From: Candidatus Aerophobota bacterium
GTDB taxonomy: Bacteria; Aerophobota; Aerophobia; Aerophobales; JAGGXI01
Assembly (NCBI GenBank): GCA_021163155.1
Contig: JAGGXI010000103.1
Location: 1 to 16,035 of the forward strand
DNA: 16,035 nucleotides
Direction: 5' to 3'
The position numbers and the translations under genes were made by a program. Shown one piece after another: positions 1 through 7,765 of the stretch (position 1 is its first letter; every line of letters begins with the position of its first letter). The notes under the pieces are model-generated. The model was given only the letters and a program-made list of their open reading frames with translations. It did not search any database and was not told the origin of the DNA.

Positions 1-141
1 GAGCCTTTGTTGGAAGTAATGACAGACAAGGCTACTTATGAGATGGAGTCTCCTGCTGAGGGAATATTGACCAGGATACTGGTGGCGGAAGATGAAATTT
101 CACCTGTAGAAAGCGTTTTGGGAATTATTGAAAAAAAATAA
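1..141 (+). CDS. Lipoyl-domain protein, C-terminal 46 residues (5' end outside window)
   Basis: An open frame runs from the first base to TAA at 139-141. The 46 residues match the second half of a lipoyl/biotinyl attachment domain of the kind found in E2 subunits of 2-oxoacid dehydrogenases. The lipoyl-lysine hairpin motif reads TDKAT (lysine at residue 10 of the visible part), followed by ESPAEG and the closing strands around ISPVESVLGIIE. Such domains carry lipoate as a swinging arm that E3 reoxidises, and an E3 gene follows 44 bp downstream. The protein stops at the end of the lipoyl domain. If the lipoyl domain is where it usually is in an E2, the subunit-binding and acyltransferase domains are absent, so this is either a small stand-alone lipoyl carrier or a multidomain protein with an unusual C-terminal lipoyl domain. 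The upstream part cannot be judged. Confidence 0.8.
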   Translation, partial: EPLLEVMTDKATYEMESPAEGILTRILVAEDEISPVESVLGIIEKK

Positions 142-185
142 AGAATTTTTAGAGAAAAAGTGAGTTATAATTTTTGGAGGAAGAT

Positions 186-1565
186 GTGTTTGATTTATTA
201 GTTATAGGAGGGGGACCGGCGGGCTATCATGCTGCTATTAGGGCTAGTCAATTGAGAGGAAAGGTATGTCTGGTAGAAAAAGAAGAGAGATTAGGAGGAG
301 TATGCTTAAATAGAGGTTGTATCCCTACAAAGGCTTTAGTAAAAGGTACAGAGGTTTTATATTCTATTAAAAGAGCCAGAGATTTTGGAATAGAGGGAGA
401 TAATTTTAAATTAAACTTTTCCTCTTTAACAAAAAGAAAAGAAGCTGTAGTAAAAACTCTTACCCAAGGTTTATCAAATCTATTTAAAAGCTATAAAATA
501 GAGCTTATTAAAGGATTTGGAAAAATAGTAGCGCCTCAAAAGGTAGAAGTAGAAGGTAGAATAATAGAGGCAAAAAATATTCTCATCGCTACAGGTTCTC
601 GTCCTTTATCTTTCCCTCCTTTTATTTTGGACGGAGAAAGAGTCATTACTACTAAAGAAGCTTTAAGTTTAAATGAAGTTCCTGAAAGTATGGTGATTGT
701 GGGTGGAGGAGTGAATGGATGTGAATTTGCTCATATTTTTAACTCCTTAGGATGCAAGATGAGTATAGTGGAGATGATGGAAAATATTTTGCCAGGCGAA
801 GATACAGAGATAGCTACTTATCTTGCTCGTCTTTTGAATAAAGAGGGGACAGCTCTATATTTAGGAAGAAAAGTAGAAGAGGTTAAATTAAGAGAAGGTA
901 ATGTTTGGTGTAAATTATCAAGTGGGGAAGAGATAAGTGGAGAAAAGCTTCTTGTATGTGTAGGAAGAAAACCGAATATAGAAGATATAGGATTAGATAA
1001 AATAGGAATAAAAATTAAAAAGGGAAGGATATGGACGAATGAGAAGATGCAGACCAATATCCCCTCTATTTATGCAGCTGGAGATGTAGTGGATGCCCCT
1101 ATGCTTGCTCATGTAGCTTTTAAAGAGGGGATAATAGCTGCAGAAAATGCTTTAGGAGGGAATTCTTTAATGGATTACGCTGTTATCCCTTCTTGTGTAT
1201 TCACTCATCCTGAAGTAGCTTCGGTAGGCTTAACTGAAAAAGAAGCGCGAGAAAGATACAATAATAAGGTGAAAATAGGAAGATTCCCTTTCATGGCTAA
1301 TGGAAAAGCTTTATGTGAAGGTGAAGAAGCGGGGTTTATTAAGATAGTTGCTCGCTCTAAAAATGAAAAGATTTTAGGAGTTCACATTATCGGCTCCCAT
1401 GCTTCAGAACTTATTTCTGAGGGAGCTTTAGCTATTTCTTTTAAAGCTACTTTAAAAAATATCTCGGGAATAATTCATCCTCATCCCACTTTAAGTGAGG
1501 TATTAATGGAGGCTGCCTCTGATGGTAGGAGTGAGGCTATCCATCTCCCTCGCAAACGAATATGA
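186..1565 (+). CDS. lpdA: Dihydrolipoyl dehydrogenase (E3), FAD-dependent
   Basis: This FAD-containing E3 reoxidises dihydrolipoyl groups on E2 or lipoyl carrier proteins and passes electrons to NAD+. Numbered from the GTG at 186, it shows an N-terminal FAD Rossmann motif GGGPAG (8-13), the redox disulfide in VCLNRGCIPTKAL (Cys40 and Cys45), a central NAD-binding segment VGGGVNGCEFA, the second FAD motif TNIPSIYAAGDV, and the C-terminal dimer-interface HPHPTLSE with the catalytic His433/Glu438 pair. Its 459 residues are normal for the family. The frame also opens with TTG at 174, but GGAGGA at 176-181 sits five bases ahead of the GTG at 186, and starting there puts FDLLVIGGG right at the N-terminus, as in homologues. 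It follows the lipoyl-domain gene by 44 bp and is probably cotranscribed with it. Related FAD disulfide reductases are excluded by the E3-type C-terminus. Confidence 0.93.
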   Translation: MFDLLVIGGGPAGYHAAIRASQLRGKVCLVEKEERLGGVCLNRGCIPTKALVKGTEVLYSIKRARDFGIEGDNFKLNFSSLTKRKEAVVKTLTQGLSNLFKSYKIELIKGFGKIVAPQKVEVEGRIIEAKNILIATGSRPLSFPPFILDGERVITTKEALSLNEVPESMVIVGGGVNGCEFAHIFNSLGCKMSIVEMMENILPGEDTEIATYLARLLNKEGTALYLGRKVEEVKLREGNVWCKLSSGEEISGEKLLVCVGRKPNIEDIGLDKIGIKIKKGRIWTNEKMQTNIPSIYAAGDVVDAPMLAHVAFKEGIIAAENALGGNSLMDYAVIPSCVFTHPEVASVGLTEKEARERYNNKVKIGRFPFMANGKALCEGEEAGFIKIVARSKNEKILGVHIIGSHASELISEGALAISFKATLKNISGIIHPHPTLSEVLMEAASDGRSEAIHLPRKRI

Positions 1566-1646
1566 AAATTGTGACATATTTAATTTATATTAAAATGCTA
1601 AAAGCGGAAGATTAAAATAATAATATCTAAGTAGGGTGGTTTACAA

Positions 1647-2114
1647 ATGAAAGTTGACCTTTCTGATACAAGAAAAATAATCCAGCAATATCGTAAAAAA
1701 AAAGGTATACTAATCCCATTATTACAGGAGATTCAAGCTGATTATGGATATGTCCCCAAAGAATCCGTAGATTTAATATCTAAAGAGTTAGCAATTTATC
1801 CAGTAGAGATTTATGGGATATTAACGTTTTATGCTCAGTTCTATCTTACTCCACGGGGAAGACATACAATTAAAGTTTGTCAGGGAACTGCTTGTCATGT
1901 TATGGGAGGAAAGGAGATTCTTGATTATTTGTCAAATAAATTAGAAATAAGTGAGGGTGAAACTACCAAGGATAATATGTTTTCTTTAGAAAGAGTTGCC
2001 TGCCTTGGATGCTGTGGCATGGCACCTGTTGTTGTGGTCGATAACAATTTTTATGGGAGATGCACTATTCAAAAGTTAGATAAACTTTTGGAGAAGTATC
2101 AGGAGATAAAATAG
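1647..2114 (+). CDS. NuoE/HydC-like [2Fe-2S] subunit of a soluble NAD(P)H oxidoreductase
   Basis: A 155-residue thioredoxin-fold [2Fe-2S] protein of the 24-kDa (NuoE/HydC/HndA) family. An N-terminal helical part (about 1-70, including the family segment IYGILTFYAQFYLTPRGRH) precedes the cluster domain. The four ligands are visible: Cys78 and Cys83 in CQGTACHV, and Cys119 and Cys123 in CLGCCGMAP. The subunit partners the NuoF-like flavoprotein and forms a one-electron relay near the FMN. Its stop codon directly abuts the ATG of the nuoF-like gene, so translation is probably coupled. The start ATG has a modest Shine-Dalgarno (GGGTGG, about eight bases ahead). It opens a three-gene operon after an 81-bp gap downstream of lpdA; no convincing promoter is visible in that gap. 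Family membership alone does not identify the complex; the third gene does (see that entry). Confidence 0.9.
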   Translation: MKVDLSDTRKIIQQYRKKKGILIPLLQEIQADYGYVPKESVDLISKELAIYPVEIYGILTFYAQFYLTPRGRHTIKVCQGTACHVMGGKEILDYLSNKLEISEGETTKDNMFSLERVACLGCCGMAPVVVVDNNFYGRCTIQKLDKLLEKYQEIK

Positions 2115-3866
2115 ATGGAAATTAAAGTACTTATCTGTATGGGGACAAGTGGTCTCTCAGCTGGTGCTGAAGAGGTGGCAAGAACTTTTGAAAGTGAATT
2201 AAAACGTAAAAATTTAATAAAAAAATGTAAAATTATAAGAACAGGGGATAGAGGTTTATTTAGGGATACATTGGTAGATATTATTACACCAGATGGCAGA
2301 GTTACTTATGAATATGTTAAACCTGAAGATGTCTCTAAAATTGTAGATGAGCACCTCTTGCAAGGAAGGCCAGTAAAAAGATTACAAGCAGGTAAAGATT
2401 ACAAGCAATTTTTTGCAGGTCAACTTCGAATAGTTCTTTCAAATTGTGGAGAGATTAACCCAGAAGATATTGATGATTACATAACTCATGGTGGTTTTAA
2501 TGCATTAAAAAAAGTTTTTTCTATGGTTCCTGATAAAGTGGTAGATGAAATTGAAAAATCTGGTCTCAGGGGTAGAGGTGGAGCTGGATTTCCTACAGGA
2601 TTAAAATGGAAATTCTGTAAAAATGCAAAGGGTGATGTAAAATATGTAGTATGTAATGCCGACGAAGGAGACCCAGGTGCATTTATGGATCGTAGCGTAT
2701 TAGAAGGCGATCCACAGTCTGTAATTGAGGGTATGACAATCGCGGGTTATGCTATTGGTGCTACTGAAGGGTTTGTTTATTGCCGTGCAGAATATCCCCT
2801 GGCAATAAAAAGATTGGGTATGGCGATTTCACAGGCTAAAGAAAAAGGGTTTTTAGGAAAGAACATTTTAAATAATGAATTTTCATTTGATATTACTATA
2901 AAACAAGGTGCTGGAGCATTTGTATGCGGTGAAGAAACTGCCCTTCTTGCATCAATTGAAGGACGTAAGGGAATGCCAAGACCTCGACCGCCTTTTCCTG
3001 CACAGGAAGGGCTATGGGGTAAGCCGACACTTATTAATAATGTAGAGACTTTTGCTAACATTAGACATATTATGATGAAAGGAGCAGAATGGTTCTCATC
3101 AATTGGAACAGAAAAGAGTAAAGGAACAAAAGTTTTTGCACTTGCAGGAAAAGTAAAAAACACAGGTCTAGTAGAGGTTCCTATGGGAACCACAATTCGT
3201 GAACTCATATACGGTCCTGGTGGAGGTATGATGAAGAAAAGGATTGGGCTAAAGGGGGTGCAAATAGGCGGTCCTTCAGGTGGATGCCTTCCTGAAAGTC
3301 TCTTAGACATTCCAATTGATTATGAATCTATTACACAGACAGGTGCAATTATGGGCTCAGGTGGTATGATTGTAATGGATAAAAAAACCTGTATGGTTGA
3401 TATGGCACGATTTTTCTTAAACTTCACAGTAGCAGAGTCATGTGGTAAATGTGTTCCTTGCAGAGTAGGGTTAAAAAGAATGTTAGAGGTTATTGAAAAA
3501 ATTACCGAAGGTAAAGGTAAGAAAGAACATATCAATTTTTTACATGAAATGGGTATTACTATAAAGAATACTGCGCTTTGTGGACTGGGAAATACTGCGC
3601 CTAATCCAGTATTAACAACTCTAAAATATTTTCCGAATGAATATCAAGCTCATATAAAAAATAAGAGCTGTCCTGCTCATGTATGTTTGGAGCTTTTAAA
3701 ATTTGAGGTTATTAAAGAAAATTGTGTGAAATGCGGGCAGTGTTATAAAGCATGCCCTGTAGGTGCTATTGATTGGAAGAAAAAAGAGTATCCAAAGATT
3801 AATAAAGAGAAATGTATAAAGTGCAAGTCATGTATCAATGCATGCGATTTTATGGCAATACAATGA
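2115..3866 (+). CDS. NuoF/HydB-like FMN and Fe-S subunit with a degenerate N-terminal [2Fe-2S] domain
   Basis: A 583-residue subunit built like HydB/HndC of soluble bifurcating complexes. Residues about 1-110 are a thioredoxin-like domain. Residues 110-430 are the NADH/FMN core with [13 protein letters not shown] (150-162), NADEGDPGAFMDR and the VETFAN segment. Next comes the N3-type [4Fe-4S] site ESCGKCVPCRVG with its fourth Cys in TALCGLG. The C-terminus (537-583) is a two-cluster ferredoxin domain, CVKCGQCYKACP and CIKCKSCINAC. NADH oxidation/NAD+ reduction at FMN is expected, with electrons relayed to partner subunits. Unusually, the N-terminal domain keeps only Cys8 of the four usual ligands: it reads CMGTSGLSAG where family members have CxGTGC, and TGDRGLFRD (Asp45, Phe49) where they have TGCxGxCxx. 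It therefore probably lacks its cluster. The gene lies between the nuoE-like gene (no gap) and the nuoG-GltD fusion (9 bp). Confidence 0.92.
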   Translation: MEIKVLICMGTSGLSAGAEEVARTFESELKRKNLIKKCKIIRTGDRGLFRDTLVDIITPDGRVTYEYVKPEDVSKIVDEHLLQGRPVKRLQAGKDYKQFFAGQLRIVLSNCGEINPEDIDDYITHGGFNALKKVFSMVPDKVVDEIEKSGLRGRGGAGFPTGLKWKFCKNAKGDVKYVVCNADEGDPGAFMDRSVLEGDPQSVIEGMTIAGYAIGATEGFVYCRAEYPLAIKRLGMAISQAKEKGFLGKNILNNEFSFDITIKQGAGAFVCGEETALLASIEGRKGMPRPRPPFPAQEGLWGKPTLINNVETFANIRHIMMKGAEWFSSIGTEKSKGTKVFALAGKVKNTGLVEVPMGTTIRELIYGPGGGMMKKRIGLKGVQIGGPSGGCLPESLLDIPIDYESITQTGAIMGSGGMIVMDKKTCMVDMARFFLNFTVAESCGKCVPCRVGLKRMLEVIEKITEGKGKKEHINFLHEMGITIKNTALCGLGNTAPNPVLTTLKYFPNEYQAHIKNKSCPAHVCLELLKFEVIKENCVKCGQCYKACPVGAIDWKKKEYPKINKEKCIKCKSCINACDFMAIQ

Positions 3867-3875
3867 GGCAATGCA

Positions 3876-5954
3876 ATGGTTAAATTAAATATTAATGGTA
3901 AAGAAATAAAGGTGGAAGAAGGGAAAACAGTACTTGAGGCAGCCATTCAAGCTGGTATTTATATACCTAATTTATGTTATCATCCTGTCCTTCCTCCTGT
4001 GGGTGCATGTCGGTTATGTATTGTAGAAATTGAGGGTATGAAAGGACTTCCTACTGCCTGCACCGTCAAGGCTAAAGAGGGAATGGTTGTTCACACCAAT
4101 ACGCCAAGAATTCAGGAATTTAGAAAGAACGTTATCTGGCTTATTTTAAGTGAATATCCAGAAAAGTTGGATAAAAATAGTCAATTAAAGAAAGTTGTTG
4201 ATTGGGTAGGTATAAAAGAATTGCTCCCTGGATATATTCCTTATTCAAGAAACCTTCCTATAATTTCAGATGAACCTTTGTTTATCAGAAATCCTAATTT
4301 ATGTATCTTGTGCGGGCGTTGTGTTAGAATATGTCAGGAAGTGAGGGGTGTGGGAGCAATCGGGTTTGTCAACCGTGGTATAAATACTATTGTTGGAACC
4401 GAGTTTAATCTTCCTATGGAAGATGCTGCTTGTAAGTTTTGTGGTGCTTGTGTAGAGGTGTGCCCAACAGGAGCATTGGTCGATAAAGAAAAATTTGAGG
4501 AGGAAGACCGTGAGAAAGTTCTTCTCCCCTGTAAAGATGCTTGTCCTGCAGGAATAGATATTCCCCTATACGTAAGATTAATTGCAGAAAGAAGATTTCA
4601 GGATGCTATTGAAGTGATAAGGGAAAAGGTTCCATTCCCAAATGTATTGGGTTGTGTATGTACTCATCCATGCGAAGAAGCCTGCCGTAGAGGCAAGATA
4701 AATGAACCGATAGCCATAAGAGTGTTAAAAAGATTTGTAGCTGAGGAGGATTCAAGAAGATGGAAATTTAAGGTTAAAATAGCCCCGAAAACAAGCAAAA
4801 AAATTGCCATTGTAGGCTCAGGGCCCGCCGGTCTGACAGCTGCATGGTTTTTAAGAAAATTAGGGCACTCAGTTACTGTTTTTGAAGCCTTATCCGAACC
4901 CGGTGGGATGTTAAGGATAGGCATTCCCCAATACCGACTACCAAGAGATATTTTAAATCAAGAAATTAAAGATATAGAGAATATTGGTGTAGTGATAAAA
5001 ACCAATACAAAAATAAAATCACTTGATGAATTATTTAAACAGGGTTTTCATGCAATTTTTTTGGGATTAGGGGCAAGTAAAGGTATAAAGATGGGAATTC
5101 CTGGAGAGGATAATCCGCAAGTATTAGATGGCATATCTGTTTTAAAGGCTATAAATTTTGGCAAGAAAGTAGATATTGGTAGGGAGGTTGCTATTGTTGG
5201 AGGCGGTAATGTAGCAATCGATGTAGCACGAAGTGTATTAAGATTAGGTACAGAGAAAGTTATTATAATATATCGACGAACTCAAAAGGAGATGCCTGCA
5301 TCTTTAGAGGAAGTAGAAGGTGCATTGGAAGAAGGTATAGAAATCCGTTTCCTTGTAACACCCAGGAGGATATTTCCTCAAGGTGATAAACTGAAGGTAG
5401 AGTGTATCCGAATGAGTTTAGGCGAACCTGATGCAAGTGGTAGAAGACGTCCTATCCCTATAAAGAGGAGCGAATTTACCATTGAAGTGGATAGATTAAT
5501 AATGGCCATTGGCCAGAGACCTGCGATACCAAAAGAATTTGGCCTTGCAACAGATAGGAAAGGACGCCTACAAGTAGATGAGGAAACTCTTTGTTGTTCC
5601 CGAAAAGGTATATTTGCCGGGGGTGATGTAGTAAGTGGTCCTGCTGTAGTAATTGAGGCTATTCAATATGGTAGAAAAGTAGCAATTTCTATAGATAAAT
5701 ATTTAGGGGGAGCAGGACAAATCGACCAAAGATTCATTGCTCCAGAAGAAGAAAATCCTTGGTTGGGGAGAGAAGAGCAATTTGCTTACAAAAGTAGAGC
5801 TAAAATATCTGTTCTTCCTGTATCTAAGAGATTAAAAGACTTTTCTCAAATAGAGCTTGGCATTGATGAAAATACGGCAGTAGAAGAGGCAAAACGATGT
5901 TTAAGATGCCAATTAAGATTAAAAATTCCAAAAGCACCTTTACCCCCAGAATAA
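3876..5954 (+). CDS. NuoG-N-terminal/GltD-NfnB-like fusion: Fe-S and FAD NADPH-dependent subunit
   Basis: A 692-residue fusion. Residues 1-75 are a plant-type [2Fe-2S] domain (Cys34, 45, 48, 62). Residues 80-115 occupy the place of the NuoG His-Cys [4Fe-4S] loop but contain no Cys, so that cluster is missing. Residues 143-153 and 186-196 bind two [4Fe-4S] clusters (CILCGRCVRIC, CKFCGACVEVC). From about 215 the protein is a GltD/NfnB-type flavoprotein: a Cys-rich adaptor (219, 223, 260-270), an FAD motif VGSGPAG (313-319), a second nucleotide motif VGGGNVAIDVARS (441-453), YRRTQKEMPA typical of NADPH-binding GltD relatives, and FAGGDVVSGPA. Together with the two preceding genes this matches the composition of the Sporomusa-type Nfn (Stn) transhydrogenase: HydB/HydC-like subunits plus an NfnB-like subunit. 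The predicted reaction (inference) is reversible NADPH oxidation coupled to NAD+ and ferredoxin reduction. A plain NADPH:NAD+ oxidoreductase is the alternative. Confidence 0.9.
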   Translation: MVKLNINGKEIKVEEGKTVLEAAIQAGIYIPNLCYHPVLPPVGACRLCIVEIEGMKGLPTACTVKAKEGMVVHTNTPRIQEFRKNVIWLILSEYPEKLDKNSQLKKVVDWVGIKELLPGYIPYSRNLPIISDEPLFIRNPNLCILCGRCVRICQEVRGVGAIGFVNRGINTIVGTEFNLPMEDAACKFCGACVEVCPTGALVDKEKFEEEDREKVLLPCKDACPAGIDIPLYVRLIAERRFQDAIEVIREKVPFPNVLGCVCTHPCEEACRRGKINEPIAIRVLKRFVAEEDSRRWKFKVKIAPKTSKKIAIVGSGPAGLTAAWFLRKLGHSVTVFEALSEPGGMLRIGIPQYRLPRDILNQEIKDIENIGVVIKTNTKIKSLDELFKQGFHAIFLGLGASKGIKMGIPGEDNPQVLDGISVLKAINFGKKVDIGREVAIVGGGNVAIDVARSVLRLGTEKVIIIYRRTQKEMPASLEEVEGALEEGIEIRFLVTPRRIFPQGDKLKVECIRMSLGEPDASGRRRPIPIKRSEFTIEVDRLIMAIGQRPAIPKEFGLATDRKGRLQVDEETLCCSRKGIFAGGDVVSGPAVVIEAIQYGRKVAISIDKYLGGAGQIDQRFIAPEEENPWLGREEQFAYKSRAKISVLPVSKRLKDFSQIELGIDENTAVEEAKRCLRCQLRLKIPKAPLPPE

Positions 5955-5987
5955 GTTTTATAAGATAGTTATTGTTTGTAGCGCTTT

Positions 5988-6017
5988 ATTTTTAATTTTT
6001 TAAAAGAAATTAAAAAT
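5988..6017. terminator. A/T-only hairpin downstream of the transhydrogenase operon
   Basis: A perfect 11-base inverted repeat, ATTTTTAATTT (5988-5998) and AAATTAAAAAT (6007-6017), surrounds an 8-base loop 33 bp after the operon's last stop. It lies where an operon terminator would be, but the stem has no G-C pairs and no clear U-tract follows, so intrinsic termination is uncertain. The rest of the 5955-6171 stretch has no recognisable gene. Confidence 0.3.
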
Positions 6018-6171
6018 TTGCTATTATGAACCCGGATTCGGCAATTTGAATAATGACCATTAAGTTTATCCTAAAATATTGTTATGAGTCTAATCTTCAT
6101 GAAAATTAAATTTTTTAGGAGCAAAAAATATTTTTCTTTTTTGGGTAGATTACCTAAGAAAGGAGATTTAG

Positions 6172-6686
6172 ATGTCTACTCAACGATGGTTAAAGAGCTA
6201 CGTAATGTTGATAAGATTATAGAGAAATATAATAATTATAATAATGATAAAAGCGCCTTAATTCAGATATTCTTAGATATTCAAGTTCGAAATCATTGGC
6301 TTGCCAAACCTATTTTAATGTGGATTTCAAAGAGGTTAAAGATACCAATAATTCTGATTAATCATATTGTCACCTTTTGCAAAGCTTTTAGTACTGTTCC
6401 TCGAGGTTGTCATTTAGTTCAAGTATGTACAGGAACTGCTTGCCATGTAAGAGGTACATCACAGCTATTAGAGAGAGTAACAGAAATTATTAAGCTAAAA
6501 CCTGGGGAAACTGATGAAAACCTAAGGTTTACTCTAACTACTGTGAATTGTTTAGGCTGTTGTGCTTTGGGTCCTGTAATGACAGTGGACGGAGTTTATC
6601 ACAGTAATCCTTCTAGGAAAAAGATAAAGGAGTTAGTTAACAAGCTTAAAGAAAAAGAAAGGGAGGAAGAATTATGGCGAATTTAA
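6172..6686 (+). pseudogene. Second NuoE/HydC-like [2Fe-2S] subunit, probably frameshifted near its start
   Basis: The frame is open from an ATG at 6084, and from about 6186 it encodes a NuoE-type [2Fe-2S] subunit. Cluster ligands are intact: CTGTACHV (Cys115, Cys120 when counted from 6084) and CLGCCALGP (Cys156, Cys160). The first 34 residues from 6084 have no family resemblance and the 6084 ATG lacks a ribosome-binding site. The only good start signal is AAAGGAG (6159-6165), six bases before ATG at 6172, but that ATG lies in another frame; losing one base between 6172 and 6186 would explain this, since restoring it gives MSTQ-x-MVKELRNVDKII. Atypical residues such as Cys in TFCKAF and RGCHL, where relatives usually have Tyr and Arg, agree with relaxed constraint. 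Its last 13 bases overlap the next gene's start. It might still be translated from 6084 or 6186, so inactivation is likely rather than certain. Confidence 0.65.
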
Positions 6687-7765
6687 AATATTTGGAAGAT
6701 TTAGAAAATTTAAGAGAGAAAATAATTTCCCAGCGCGACCCTCAGCGTAAATGTGTTTCTATCTGTTCGGGAACCTGGTGCCGTGCTTATCGTTCAGAAG
6801 ATGTTAGCAATGCTTTTGCTCACGAGATTGAAACTCAGGGTCTCTAAAATAAAGTTGATATTCGCCATACTGGTTGTCATGGTTTTTGCGAACGTGGCCC
6901 TATAGTAGTTATTTTTCCTCGGAGGATTTGCTATCTTGGAATAAGTGTGAATGATGTTCCTGAGATTGTTTCTCAAACTCTAATCAAGGATAAGTTGGTA
7001 GAGCGTTTACTTTTTAAGGATGAAAAGACTGGTCAACGTATACCATATGAAAATGAGATGCCTTTCTATAAGAATCAATCACGTATTGTTTTTGGTAATA
7101 ATTTATTAATAGACCCTCGTAAGATTAGTGATTATTTGGCAATTAGGGGTTATTCCGCGCTTGCCAAGGTTTTAACTATGGAGCCGGAGGAAATTATCGA
7201 AGAAATCAGGAGGGCAAGCTTGTGAGGCCGCGGTGGAGCTGGATTTCCTGCAGGAATGAAGTGGGAGGCAACCCGTAATGCTCCAGGTGAACCTAAGTAT
7301 ATAATTGCCAATGGTGATGAAGGTGACCCAGGTGCTTATATGGATAGGTCGCTTATGGAAGGAAACCCTCATAGTGTCTTAGAGGGAATGGTAATAGAAG
7401 CTTATGCTATTGGTTCGCACGAAGGTTTTATCTATGTACGCCAAGAGTATCCCCTTGTAGTAAAAAATATAAATATTGCTTTAAAACAAGCTGAGGAATA
7501 TGGGTTAATAGGTGAGAGTATCCTTGGGTGCAATTTTAATTTTAAGATTAAGGTTCATAGAGGTGCTGGAGCATTTGTTTCTGGTGAGTCAAGTGCTTTG
7601 ATAAATGCTATAGAAGGAAAAGTAGGGGAACCGGAGCCAAAGTATATTCATACATCTGATAAGGGTTTATGGAATAAGCCAACCAATATAAATAACGTCG
7701 AGACCTGGGCAAATGCGCCCTTAATTATCAATATAGGATTAAAAAAATCCGCAAGGGAATTTTAG
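6674..7765 (+). pseudogene. Second NuoF/HydB-like flavoprotein, broken by two in-frame stops and a C-terminal deletion
   Basis: Starting at ATG 6674 (GGGAGGAAG just upstream), one continuous frame encodes a HydB/NuoF-like protein interrupted by TAA at 6845-6847 and TGA at 7223-7225. Before the first stop lies CSGTWCRAY, and after it TGCHGFCERGP, so all four N-terminal cluster cysteines are present, unlike in the intact paralogue at 2115. The TGA replaces the first Arg of the FMN motif: the sequence reads SL[14 protein letters not shown]. The NADEGDPGA-like segment ([14 protein letters not shown]) and NNVETWAN follow. Similarity ends near 7737, at the point equivalent to about residue 315 of the intact NuoF. 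The N3 cluster site and C-terminal ferredoxin domain are missing and the frame runs into the nuoG-like remnant. Internal ATGs at 6947 and 7256 open shorter frames but cannot make a working subunit. This is a clear pseudogene. Confidence 0.88.

Noticed and set aside
1566-1646. Promoter for the transhydrogenase operon (GTGACA near 1571 and AT-rich hexamers after it)
   Set aside because: No -10-like hexamer falls at an acceptable distance; the short TTTAAT/ATTAAA inverted repeat there is A/T-only and likely chance.
2777-3310. Long minus-strand open frame inside the NuoF-like gene
   Set aside because: It is antisense to a well-supported gene and has no recognisable protein character.
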